A DNA stretch of 64,000 nt from Desmodesmus armatus (lineage: Eukaryota; Chlorophyta; Chlorophyceae; Sphaeropleales; Scenedesmaceae): positions 186,001 through 250,000 of the forward strand of contig VIIQ02000076.1 of the NCBI GenBank assembly GCA_007449985.2, read 5' to 3'. This document shows positions 21,732 through 32,758 of this stretch, in pieces. The translations under genes were made by a program, and so were the position numbers. The notes beneath the pieces are model-generated. The model made no database searches, was not told the origin of the DNA, and saw only the letters and a list, made by a program, of their open reading frames with translations. Position 1 is the stretch's first letter. The number at the start of each line of letters is the position of its first letter.

Positions 21732-22780
21732 TCATGGATCAGCACCGTCACCGCTGACTGCGGGGTCTTTGACCGGGGCCACTGGCAGTAGCTTCGCCAA
21801 TTCGTCCACACGGCGCTTGTTCAAGCGGTAGATGCCCCAGAAGGTGCGCATTGAGAGAATATGTGCGGGCACAAAAGCAGCCATGGTGGTCAGCATAATC
21901 ACCTTGCTGGTGACTGTGAGTAGGCCCCAGGACGCAATGGTGTAAGCAAGCGGCACCACCTCAACACATCGATAAATGACACCAGTTGATACCATGAAGA
22001 ACAGCGCCAAACGCTTCTTCGCAAGGAAGTTATCAAGCTGCAGGTAATAGGCAAAAAGAGCCACAAAGAAGACAGCATCGAAGCTTGTGTTGAACGCCAT
22101 GCACAGTGTCCATGAGGCGAGCAAGGCGCGCTGCAGGTCACTTTCTGCAAGAGTAACCGCAATCGCAACTGACACAACAGAGGCTGTGTGATGCAGCCAC
22201 ACGTCATACCCAACGTTTCTCCTGTAGATTAGCTCAAAAATGTGTGACATAACCCCCAGAGATACTCCAACACTGAAGTAGGTGCTGAGTGCAGCATCTT
22301 GGGGCCACAGGGGCACTCCACCCCATGTTGCAGCCACCTGCTTGACCACAGGGATCGCTAAGCCCAGGCCAGTGATGTAGACCATTGCCTTGATGAAGGC
22401 CGTGACAGCACTCCTCCGCTTGTCGTCGGCTGGAAAAAGAGCAATGCACAGGGACATTGGTAGGAGCAGGCGCAGGGGCAGGCGCAAGGGCATGGGCACA
22501 ACAGCGGTCAGACACAGCCTGTGTGCCACCTGCGTGCATGCACACCATGCTGCCTAGCTAGCACGATTGCCCGAATTCTCAAGTGGACCATGTCTGACTG
22601 CTAACTTGCTAGCTAGATTGTATCAGTACTGCCACCCCCTCCTCACACACATTTGCACGGCTGGCGCCAGCGCTGGCATGTCTTGTGCAGCACAGCATCA
22701 AGGATGACGGCCACGGCAGCAAAGCCAAGGGGCGCAAAAAATAAGGCGAGTATCCACTGGGGTGCCTTGTTGCTCTGCAT
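21732..22780 (-). CDS. TLC-domain multi-pass membrane protein
   Basis: Two exons, 22780-22651 and 22429-21732, join in phase across a 221-base GT-AG intron to 275 residues. The product is strongly hydrophobic with about seven membrane segments, the first near residues 8-28. A conserved stretch FELIYRRNVGYDVWLHHTAS carries the paired histidines typical of TLC (TRAM-LAG1-CLN8) proteins. The C-terminus is basic (RLNKRRVDELAKLLP). TLC proteins include ceramide synthases and membrane-lipid regulators; the ceramide-synthase motif is not obvious, so the substrate is unknown. The start ATG is supported by the hydrophobic first exon. A TGTAA motif on the minus strand (21482-21486) could be its poly(A) signal. 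Confidence 0.75.
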
Positions 22781-23189
22781 GTCGCACTTCGTCGTCTACG
22801 CGCAGTGACTGCAGTCGATAATTGGTTGCGCTGGAGGACCCCAGCTTGGGGTGGATGGCGGCAACGAACTATACGTAATCGAGAGCGCTCAAAAAGAGTC
22901 GCAATACCTATGGAGTGTGCGCGTGTGTTGTTTTTCAGCCGTCTAGGTGGCCTTCGATCAGGGGCCCCAGCACACCCCCCTGGAAGCCCAGACCATGTCC
23001 AAGGCAAAACTGCGGGGCGCACCCTTCCCTTTCAGTATAGAATGCTTGAAGAAAAATTATCGACTGTATTTGCGTGGTTTGCAGCCCCTTCCAAGACTCG
23101 TTTTAGTCATGAATGCTGAGGCATAAGCAGGCGAACTTGTTTGCTACAATTGATGCCGACTACTCCAACAGGAAAAAGTCCATGATTCC

Positions 23190-23727
23190 ATGTTTCCTCT
23201 CGACACCTCGAGCATAGCTGTCCCCGCGAGCGTACAAGTACCTCGGGGAAGATCTATTCCTTGCCAGGCTGTGCCGCAATCAGTCGAGGATTCCAAGCTG
23301 CTTTGCGCTGAATGTGACACTATAATTTTTGGACTACAAAAGCAGCATGCTGCGCTGCAGGAGGCAGCCAAGCGCGGCAGGTCCACCCCCCTGCCCCCCC
23401 CCCCCCAGCCCACCCCCAACAGCTGTGCAGGAGCAGCAGCTGCACCAGGACGGCATGCAGCCGAGCAGGTCCGGATCAATGTTGTGGGTGTCAATGGAAT
23501 AGCGTCAGCAGCGTCTTGACAGCATGCATGCGACAGCTGGGTCAGTGATGAGTCACCCCCGCCACCTTGATCCCACACGTGCATTGTGCATGCAGGCTGC
23601 CACACCAGTGCCGATCAGCAGCCCAGAGCAGCGCCAGCAGCCGCAAGAGCAGCCACCGTCACAGCCACCCCAGCAGCCGCCAGCATCACCGCTCCTAGGG
23701 CGGCGACCATTTGATGACAATCATTGA
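23190..23727 (+). CDS. Small Pro/Gln-rich hypothetical protein
   Basis: Exons 23190-23468 and 23596-23727 join in phase (GAG CAG / GCT GCC) to 136 residues. A short helical segment follows a CAEC pair (LLCAECDTIIFGLQKQHAALQEAAKR). The rest is Pro, Gln and Ala-rich, ending GRRPFDDNH. A possible acceptor just upstream (CCAACAG before GAAAAAGTC) suggests that a further 5' exon may exist. No family is recognised. It is divergent from the TLC gene. Confidence 0.38.
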
Positions 23728-23849
23728 CAATGACAATCATTGCCATCATATCTCATTGAATGAGACATGTCTAGATCTCTCTAGAGGTTGATCTCTGTAG
23801 AGTTTGACACGCATGTGACTTGTGCTGCTTTGTGTAATGGCGCCTCATC

Positions 23850-24410
23850 AGATTGTATCCTTTCGAACTGCGGCCGGTGGCAGGATTACCCCGCCTATGT
23901 CCGTTGGTCCGCAGGGATCTCTCGCAACATGTTACGCTCCTTGGCATGTTTCCGCCGGAGTTGGCTGCTCATGACTTGGAAGTGGAGACTATGAAGTGGG
24001 AGTATCAAGACTTTGAGGGGACCCGTGTACGCGCCCCTGTGCCGCGGTCGGAGCGTGTGTGCAGACTGTGTGATGCAGGGGTTGGAGATGAGTTGCACAT
24101 GATTGCTGAGTGCAGTGCCTATGCCACCGTGAGACAACATCATTCTCACTTGTTTGAGTGCCTCGGTGGTTGGCAGCATGTAGCCAGCCAACAGCTGTCT
24201 TCTGCGGAAGTTCGGCAGTTCATGTCTCAAGAGCAGCACTTGGTGGCTGGTTTTATGTATGAGTGCTCACAGCGTCGGTGGCAGCACCCGCCACCAGAAC
24301 TTGTGGCCGAGCCTGCTGGTGTCGTTGCCTCTGAAGAAGAGGAGATCATTGAAGCAGCTCAAGCTGGTTCAGCGGATATGTTTCCGGATGAGTTGTTGGA
24401 TGACTTCTGA
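23850..24410 (+). mobile_element. Remnant of a non-LTR retrotransposon reverse transcriptase C-terminus
   Basis: The open frame encodes ERVCRLCDAGVGDELHMIAEC followed by AYATVRQHHSHLF. This is the CxxC...H...C knuckle found after the polymerase domain in many LINE-type elements, including those of green algae. No polymerase motifs (YADD) or endonuclease are present, so it is a 5'-truncated fragment or a domesticated tail. No target-site duplication or poly(A)/3' repeat could be identified. Confidence 0.55.
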
Positions 24411-26150
24411 GGCGCATTCTGGTGCTAGTGTTTTTCTCTCACGCGAGTGCTTTGAGGAGTGCTTATGCCCTATGAGCCTTGTTTGGCTCCTGAAAGGGCG
24501 ATCAGGCGAGGCCCTGATCCAGTCAAGAAGTAGTAGTAGTAGCATATCCCCGCACCGCTGTATGCGGTTGGGTGCAGTCTGGTTGAAGTTGAATGCCAGC
24601 AGCACCACATATGCGTCAGTGGTGATGATTGGGTCCAAATTTGGCCGAGTGGAGTCAGCCACAAGAATGATTGCACTATGCTGGCCATGATGGTTCTGTT
24701 TCACAGCCTGTCACTGGGCAGCAGTGCATTCTTGCTGCTTGGCAGCTGCTTACGCCTGTTGGGTGCTGTGGTGCTGACAGCTCATACTATGCGTGTAGTA
24801 TGTGCAGCACCATTGTTCCTGCGCTGGGGACAAGGCGCCCTGAGATCCATGTTTACCTTGAGCAGACGGCAGCACTGTTCATGCATGAACATGGCTGTTC
24901 ATGCATGAATATGGCTGGGCACATGTAATTGTTTGGCTCCATCAGGACTGCTAAATACAACTATGAAGCACGTACTGTTACCGGTATGCTTTGTGTAAAC
25001 CAAATCGCGTGCTTACCAGCTCGCTCTCCCCCACCTCAATGACACAGTGTCATGCCTTGGCAGTGCATACACCGGCCTACTAACAACAGTTTGGATTGTT
25101 GTCACTGATGTACACACCACATGCCATGTCCGACCATCAACACTGGCCAGAGTTGATGTGTACGTGTGTACCATGGTACACACGTGACAGAATAACACCA
25201 TGTATGATACTTGGCTGCAGAAGAAGTCCTCAATGCAGGAGGGGCACACACTCGTGGCTAGCAGCTCCAGCCTAGCTGCAATGTGTCGGCAGCAACTCTG
25301 GCCACCGACTCACACAGTAACCCCCGTGCGAACTGCCCCTGCCCCAGGTACGGGGCATGCACAGGGTGGTACGACACATGATTACGTAACGGTAAACCCC
25401 CCGTATACGGTAAACCCCACGACAAGCGGCACCTTTGTGCCGCAAAGGTGCCGGGGCCCCCCGTTGACAAGAGGCCAGTGATGTTGGCATCATGAATGCA
25501 GACAACACGTCTTGATGTCGTGCAAGCAATGCAGGGTGATGGTGCTGCTCACACAGAGCACTAGGTGTTGCACTGTGACGCCATCACAGCCACTGGACAT
25601 TGCATGCAGGCTCTGTTCACACACACCAAGTCTCAGACTCTTGAAGGTGGCTTGCTCGGCAACCTGCTAGGCAGGGCCAGTGCACACAACCTGAACACAA
25701 AATACCAGCAGCCCAAAGCAGAGCTCCTAGGCCCCATAGGGTTCCTTACCAAGTAGTGCACTCACTAGTAGCGCATGCACATAGTACGCGAAACAGTGAG
25801 CGCACAGTGTTTCAAGCCCTACTGCATTCAACACAGAAGCTCAGCACATCACACTTGGTGTGAGCTTTACAAAGTGGACATGCCCCCACCGCAGTACGTA
25901 CAGTACTCAGTACCACGGTAGTATGGCCTTAAATTGGGGAGGCAACGACTGTGTGAAAGGTGGGCATATAACAATTCTGTGAAAGTGTATGGTGTTGAGG
26001 CAAACCATGCAACAGCCCAGCGGACATATCATCCTGTGGTGCCACTCAAGTCATTTTCTCACCCTTGCACCGGGCCCACAAGGCGACTGCACACTGGCCC
26101 GGGGCAGATCAACCCAGTGACCACCCTGGTTCAGATCACACCCTCCTCCC
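24411..26150. other. No gene recognised; small palindromes and repeats
   Basis: It holds an AGT triplet run near 24530, a perfect 24-bp palindrome at 25162-25185, a short hairpin near 25427-25455 with CGGCACCTTTG arms, and ACGGTAAACCCC direct repeats near 25388-25420. No supported coding segment is seen. Confidence 0.45.
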
Positions 26151-26269
26151 ATGCCATGCCATGCCATGCCATGCCATGCCATGCCATGCCATGCCATGCC
26201 ATGCCATGCCATGCCATGCCATGCCATGCCATGCCATGCCATGCCATGCCATGCCATGTCATGCCATGC
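26151..26269. repeat. (ATGCC)n pentanucleotide array
   Basis: Twenty-one perfect ATGCC units (26151-26255) are followed by ATGTC, ATGCC and a partial unit. The array starts 47 bases past the stop codon of the minus-strand gene ending at 26316, so it is probably transcribed in its 3' untranslated region. Both strands remain open in several frames because the unit contains no stop. Confidence 0.95.
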
Positions 26270-26315
26270 AGGCACAGCTTCCGCCAGGGCACCCCTTGCA
26301 AAAAACACAGGCTTG

Positions 26316-29300
26316 TCACTGCACTGACCTACGCCCTGCACTTGGCACCAGCCTGCCGCCCCTTGACCCCGCCCCTACCGCCTGCCCCGTCCCACCCACA
26401 CGACCGCCAGAAGGCTTGCTGCCATCGTTGCTGAAGCTGTTCCGCCGTGGCCGCTGCTCCGTCAGCCCATCACCCCCTGCTCCCACCAACCCCACAGGGC
26501 TGACGGGCCCTGACAAGACGCCCCTACCAGCAGCAGCAGCCCCAATCAACCCTAAACCCGGTAGGGTCTTAGTCGGGGTGGTACTGCCACTACCTCCAGA
26601 GTTCCTGCCGCTGCTCCTTCCGCCCACCCTGCTGCCGGCAGCGGCGCCGCTGCTCGGCAAAATGCTGCCGGTGACACCATTGCCACCTGGGGACTTAGTC
26701 CCCACACCAACAGCAGCAACAGCAGGGATCGGGCTCTTCAAGCTGCGGCCGATGGGTTCGGCTAGCCATGCTGCACAGCGGTTGCTGCCTGCCTGTTGAG
26801 CCGCAGCAGTGGCCAGACCCATAGGCTTGAGGGCCCCTGCCTCGCCTCCCTTGGAGCCCTTGCTGCTAGTACCCCTGACCCCTGAGCTCCCCTGCTTTGC
26901 TGCTGCAACACCTGCTGTAACACCTGTTGATGTGCTAGTAGCCTCTGAGGAAGGCTGATCTATCATGATGTTACTGGCTCTGCCAAGAGCCCCTGGGTGG
27001 TGAGGTGTGCTGACACTGCTCCTGTGAACACTGCCATCCAGCTGGAAGCCAAGGGCTGCAGTACTGCTGGCAGCATCCCCACCATCCTCCCCGGCTGTTG
27101 CTGCCATGCGGCGAGCTACCTCTAGCTTCTGACTCACACTCGACCGGCTAGCACTAGCCGGCCTACCAACCCCTGCCCCTGCCCCTGCTGCACTCCCTGC
27201 TTTCACTGTGAGCACAGGGGCAGCAGCAGCGGGAGTAAGGTCCACAGACATCGCCGGCCGTGCTGCGACAGCAGCAGCAGCATCTGCCGACATGTCCGCT
27301 GACTTCTGGCCTTGCTGCCGCGACAGGAGATTCCCCCTGGGCCCCGGTCTTCCTCCAACAGTACTGGCAGCATCCTTGGGTGGGTGAGGGCTTTTCCCGG
27401 GGGACCCTGGTCCCCAGGCTGGCATAGTGTGCCGGCTGGGAAATAAGGGAGGGCTGGAGTTTGTGCTGCTACATGCCCCGTCTGACATAGTGCCATTGGT
27501 CGGCGAGGGAGGGCCTGTGTGTAGCTGGACCTGCTGCCGGGCGACAGCGACAGCAACAGCTGGCGGCTTGGGCCGTCCCACTGAGGTTGCAGGTGCTGTT
27601 GGGGCATAGAGCGCACTCTTAGCTGCAAGGGGGACGCCTGAAGCCGGGACTGAGGGGTCGACGGCTGAGACCCTACTGCTTTTGCTGCTTGTGGGCTGCG
27701 CACCTGAGGCAAAGAAGCTGCTGCCGGCAGCCAGTGCCACGCCAGTGCTGGCAGCAGCATTGGCAGCGACAGCTAGTGTTGCTGTCTCAGCTGCTGCTGC
27801 TGTTTTCTTGCTGGGCTTGTAGAAGCTGCTGCTGCTGGTGACATCTGCTGCCGTCACTAGCACTGCTCTGTTGGGCTGGAAGCCCACCTCCCCTTGCCCC
27901 ACCCTTGGTGCTGCTTTAGGCTGTGAGCCTGAGCCAACACGGCCAGCCTTAGCATCAGTGCCAGCAGCATGTAGATGCGTGCTGTCCTGAGCTTGTGCGG
28001 GTGCTGTTGCTGGGGCCGGCTCTGCTGCAAGGCCAGGGCTGTTTCTCAACTGGCCTGCTGGTGAGGCTGCACTGGAACCTTGGATTTGAGTCCAGACACT
28101 CTCAAAAGATGGCCTGTTGGATGCACTGTCGCCCTTGACTGGTGCATCGCAGCTAACAAACTCCACGCTGCCCCTGTTGCTCTTGCTGCTGTGGCCCTTC
28201 GGACTGCCTGCTGCGTTGGACCCAACCCCAGCTGGGGCTAAACCGCTGCTTGGGCCGGCTAAACCCCCTGAGAGGCTGCAGGAGCTTGCGTCCGCTGCTT
28301 GGTCTGGATCCGTGCTGGCCTGTCCAGGAGCAGCATTGCTGCTGTGCGCACCCCCACACAGGGACAGCACTGCCTCCCTGTTGGCCAGGGAGACAGTGGC
28401 GGCCTCCAGGTAAGCTGCCGCAGCAGCAGCACCCCGCGCAACGACGTCTGAGTGAACAGGCGGTGTGCTGCTGCTGTTGAGGCCCTCGGGGTCAGACCAT
28501 GAGGTTCGTGCTGTCGCACAACTGGACAGCAGCGGTGATGGCAGCTGGGAGCTGCGTTCGATCGACTCTGCTGTGACGAAGCGGCTTGCATCTGCAGTCC
28601 GGCCACCTGGTGGGGTTCCGACCCCGGGTGATGGACCTGCTGACTGCTGCCGGTGCGGCGGCTGCTGCGGCTGCTGCTGCGGCGGCTGCTGTGGCGGCGG
28701 CTGCTGCTGCGCCGAGAGATCGACAGAGCCGCGCCTGAAGAGGTTGCGCACAAACTCAACGCTGCGGCGCCTACTGACGGGCGGGGTGGGCTGCAGTGGT
28801 GGTTGCGCTGTTGTTGTGCCTGCTGTGTGGGGCTCCTGGCTGCGTGGTGTGCTGCTGCCGGGGCCAATGTCAGCTCCCATTTCCAAGGCAGTGGTCCTTC
28901 TGCTGGGGTTGTTGCTGGTGGCAGGGCTGCCCTGCATGGTTCACACAATCAAAAGTGAGTGACACACACACATTGCTATATCTGTAGAACCGTGATTCTG
29001 GATGTAGCGTAGTGTCTCTGCTGACCTGTCTCACTTGTTCCACATGAAGTTCAGTTCTGCCTGACCCTGCGGACGTCCGGGTCCGGGTTGACCCCCACAG
29101 AAAAGGGCAGCACACTGTGTGCGGCATACTTGAGGGTGCAACACTCTGATGACAGCAGCTCACCTGGCTTGCTCTGTAGCCCCCACCCCCAAAGAAGGCA
29201 GTCAGGTCCTGGCTGACCCGCCTCAGGAGGCCCACAGGCTTGCTATCTGAGTCAGGGGCCCGGATGCCGCTGCTGTCGCGTGAGAGGTCCGCGGTTCGAG

Positions 29301-31786
29301 CCTTGCTGCCCCCACCACCGCCAAAAAACGCTGCAAGGTCCATGGATAGACGGGTGGTGAGCCTTGGCTTGCTGACAGCACCACCGCTTGATGAGTTCCC
29401 AGCGCTGCTGCTGCCACGGGATGGGGCTTTTTCTGGCCCCCCTGTGCTGCTTTTGAGCCTAAAGATGCCCAACATTGAGGACACTGCGCCAGCAATGGAG
29501 GCTGTGCGCGCAACACTGCCACCAACAGCAGGTGGAACAGAGGATGCCGTTCTGCGTAGTACCAACAGCAGGCAGCACAGTGCAGTTCTGTTAGTGCGGG
29601 AAGGGCGGGTGACGTTGGAGTCAAACACATACGTGTATACACAGAAACAATTCCCTCATTGCACAAATTCTGTTGCTCACCTAGGCAGCCCTGCTTCTGC
29701 TCCCTCGTCAGACACGCGTGTCACTGCCACCTCTTGCAACAGCACCGCAGCTCCATCCTGGTTTGCCTCCAGGCTGCCGCTGCGAGCCCTGTCCATTGAA
29801 CTCCTTGAGAGCCTCCTTGTTGCGATTGTGGCAGTCACTGCCCCGCGCCACTTTGACTTGCCGCCAGTTGGCGTTGGCGGTGCGATGCCGTCGTTCATCG
29901 GGGCCTCTCTGCCAATCATACGCGCCCAAGGCTGTACAACAGGCTTAGCAGACTTCTGGGCGGCCTCCTCGCCGGTCGCTCTGCTTCTACGCCACTGCGC
30001 GCTGCTGCTGCTGCCCTCGACCGGCTCCTTGTCGGAGTCGGAGTCAGACTCGTCTGCTGGGACTGTAAGTGACATGCGGCTCCTTCTGGCTGCAGCCAGG
30101 TGCTCCTCGGCCCATTGAGTCAGCTGCTGCTCCTTTTGCAGCTTCTGCTGCTTGCGGTGCTGGTGCAGACGCCAGTTGGCCTGCACAGCGACAATTCACA
30201 CACGGTACAGGAGTTGTCACTCCACTCGTAGAGCCCTTGCTACTCCGTGTGACACAAGCCTATGCCGGTGCTGTCGTTACCTGGCTACGCATCTAAAAAT
30301 TGCACCCCTGAGAAACCTGTTCCACACACCTGGATGAACTTAGCTGCGCTCTCCCGCTCTGCCTCCTCAATTTGCGCCTTGTTGGCCTGCCTGTGCTTCT
30401 TCTGCGTGAGCACCTTCCTCCAACCGGCTTCCTCCTGCGGCTTCCAGGCCTCGTGAGCTGCCTTGGTAGCTGCATCATACGAGAGGTACGGCTGCTCTGG
30501 CCGCTGGAGGGCCTCGCCGCTGGGCCTGGCTGCTGCTGCTGGTGGGGCTGCTTGAAGGCGGTCCACATTCCTGCATGCCATGCACAGTGTGCGCGTGATG
30601 AATACTGTCACAGCTAGCATGCTTTATGTTGTTTGTTGTAGACCTGCATCAGGTCCTGGTGTTTGCTGACCAGGGTCTATTCGTGGCCACAACACATTTC
30701 AACTCTGCGAGCGAGCATCTTGATGTCAAGTGCCTGGCGGCACGGGCGGTTGATTGGAGCAGGCCACCAGCCCAGATTGTCGGCTGCTGCCCCAATTGTG
30801 GCAACTGCTGCAGATGCTGCAACAGTGTACACACAGAGATCTCTGTCTCTAGACAAACACTGCCATCGCCAAGCTTGCAAGCGTCTGCTTACTTGAGGAA
30901 GCCCCAGTCTGCCGGCAAAGCAGGCTTCTGTGGTGGTGCTGCCTGCTTGTTGCCTCCTGCTGCTGGGTCCACCCTGCCGCGCTCTTGGCTGCGCAAGCTG
31001 TACATTGCAGCTGCATCCGCTGCTGCTATGGCCTCATTCTGCCGTGCTCTCTGGCTCTTGGCCCCTGCTGGCTTCTGAGCCTGTCCGTCAGCATCACTGC
31101 AGGGCAAGATCACATGTGCACAGAGGTGGATATCCACCAGTAGATTGTTCGACTGCCGCCGTATGACCTTTTGGCGGCGCCAATGCAGTATGTGTTGCGC
31201 ACTCCATAGCTGATTCATTGCTGATGTAGGTGTACGTATGCATGCATGCAGCTGCTAGCTGAGTCATGCTGTTCAGACATGAGAATGGTTGGTGACTGCA
31301 GCAAAGTCACCCCTGTTGGTGTTTGGCCTGAACACCTCCTACAAGAAATGTCACCTGGTGGACACTCTGCTCTCCTTGTACTCCTGCTGCACCTGTCTCA
31401 GCTCCTGTTGGCAGCCTTTGAGCATCTCCAGCACCTGAGAATCAACGAGCATGCCTGTTGGCATTGAGTGTGCTGTATGTGCAACCTTCGGATGGGGCCT
31501 TACACCTGCATGGTGTTAGGGCCACCTGCTGGTGTGCTAAGTGCTGTTGCATACTGTGTAAATGTACAGGATCAGCTGGCCATAGCAGCAAACGTACCTC
31601 CTTTGTGACCATAACCTTCTTTGCTGCTTGTTGGAACCTCCCTGCTGCTGAGCCTGCCCGCAGCTCACCACACTCTGCATGCCCCTGCAGCAGCCTACTG
31701 CTTGCGTGTGTTGCCATAACATGCTTTGATTTCTCGCCATGTGCAGGCTCTGTGCTGTCAGGGGGCTCCGATGCTGCTTTTTGCAT
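26316..31786 (-). CDS. Large disordered protein with an IQ motif and RRxS-type sites
   Basis: Seven exons (31786-31598, 31434-31355, 31096-30893, 30570-30330, 30180-29681, 29551-29164, 28931-26316) join in frame to 1405 residues. No known domain covers it. The N-terminal third is charged and helical ([41 protein letters not shown]). Across the exon 4/5 junction lies [16 protein letters not shown], a good IQ motif, the type that binds calmodulin. The rest is Ser, Ala, Pro and Gly-rich and looks disordered. A short motif recurs: [30 protein letters not shown], then RRRSVEF and RRGSVDL; these are basophilic kinase-type sites. A calcium- and kinase-regulated scaffold is an inference only. The long last exon is unusual for this window. 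Confidence 0.72.
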
Positions 31787-32758
31787 GTTGCGTTCACCAC
31801 GTGGGGAACGGATCTGACTGACGTGGTTTAACCAATGCAAATTGTGCCGGTTTCATGTAAAAACTTCGCTCTTGCATCGACCTTTCTGATGTTACCAGCA
31901 GCCGTACTGTTTTCATGGCTGTAGCAAGGCATGGCACGCTGTTGCAAACATCCACAAATACGAACAAGTGATGGATGCAGACGATAAAGCGCGTGCATGT
32001 GATTGCACACCAGCGAGCAACGGTGCCGAGGAGCCAAAGTCCGTGAACTTCACCAGAGGTGCAGGGATTTGCTGAGAAGCACATGCGCCTGAAACCTGCC
32101 CTCCTGAAACAGGAGCCTCAGGCTCGTCCGTTGTTTGGTTTCGAGGCCAATTCAGCCAGACACATGGCACACAATTTGCCAGAACTGGCTGTCCCAGCCC
32201 CCACAGTAGAGAGTGCAGTGACTCCTCGTTACCAGTGGTGATCAACAAGCCCGTGCAATTCACAGGGCCACGTGGGCCTCTATAGAACACAACACCCGAG
32301 GTTTCAGCACAGCTCAGTCCTTTGCGCCATCCGAAGCATAAACATGCCGATACACAAGCCGGGCTGGCCCTGATGACGGTCCGACAGTCAAGCCCTTCCT
32401 GGCAACACATGCATACATCACTCGCACTGGCAGGCACCTGCACCCAAGGGACCCGACCCCTGCATTGCCCTGCAACGTCCGATGAGACACACCTTACCAA
32501 TTACCTGAAAAGTCGCTGCAAACGTTGCCAAGCAAACCCAGCAGCTTACCACTGCTGGCAGACGCAAACAATAGCATTCCGGATCATTCCGTGTATGATA
32601 CATTGCAACAGTGCAGTAAGGCACGACAGCCGTATGCGCAGACAACACACTCTAAACGCTGCACCAGCCCTCATCACCCAAAACCTGCTGCTCCCGCTGC
32701 TACGCTACAACCGCTGCCCCTCGTGCCACTGTTGCTGCTGCAGTTGCTGTGCTGCTGC
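31787..32758. other. Intergenic, no gene recognised
   Basis: It lies between the start of the IQ-motif gene and the stop of the U1-70K gene, both on the minus strand, so it should contain the former's promoter and the latter's 3' region. I see no coding segment or strong motif. Confidence 0.45.

Noticed and set aside
21732..22529. Met at 22529 as the start of the TLC protein
   Set aside because: A consensus acceptor (TTTTCCAG) lies inside that frame, and a better hydrophobic first exon at 22780 joins in phase.
26065..26799. Open frames reading HAMPC repeats across the ATGCC array
   Set aside because: The five-base unit lacks stop codons, so frames stay open on both strands by composition; the rest is antisense to the large minus-strand exon.
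29240..30118. 292-codon plus-strand open frame
   Set aside because: Antisense to exons 5 and 6 of the IQ-motif gene, whose phases are consistent on the minus strand.
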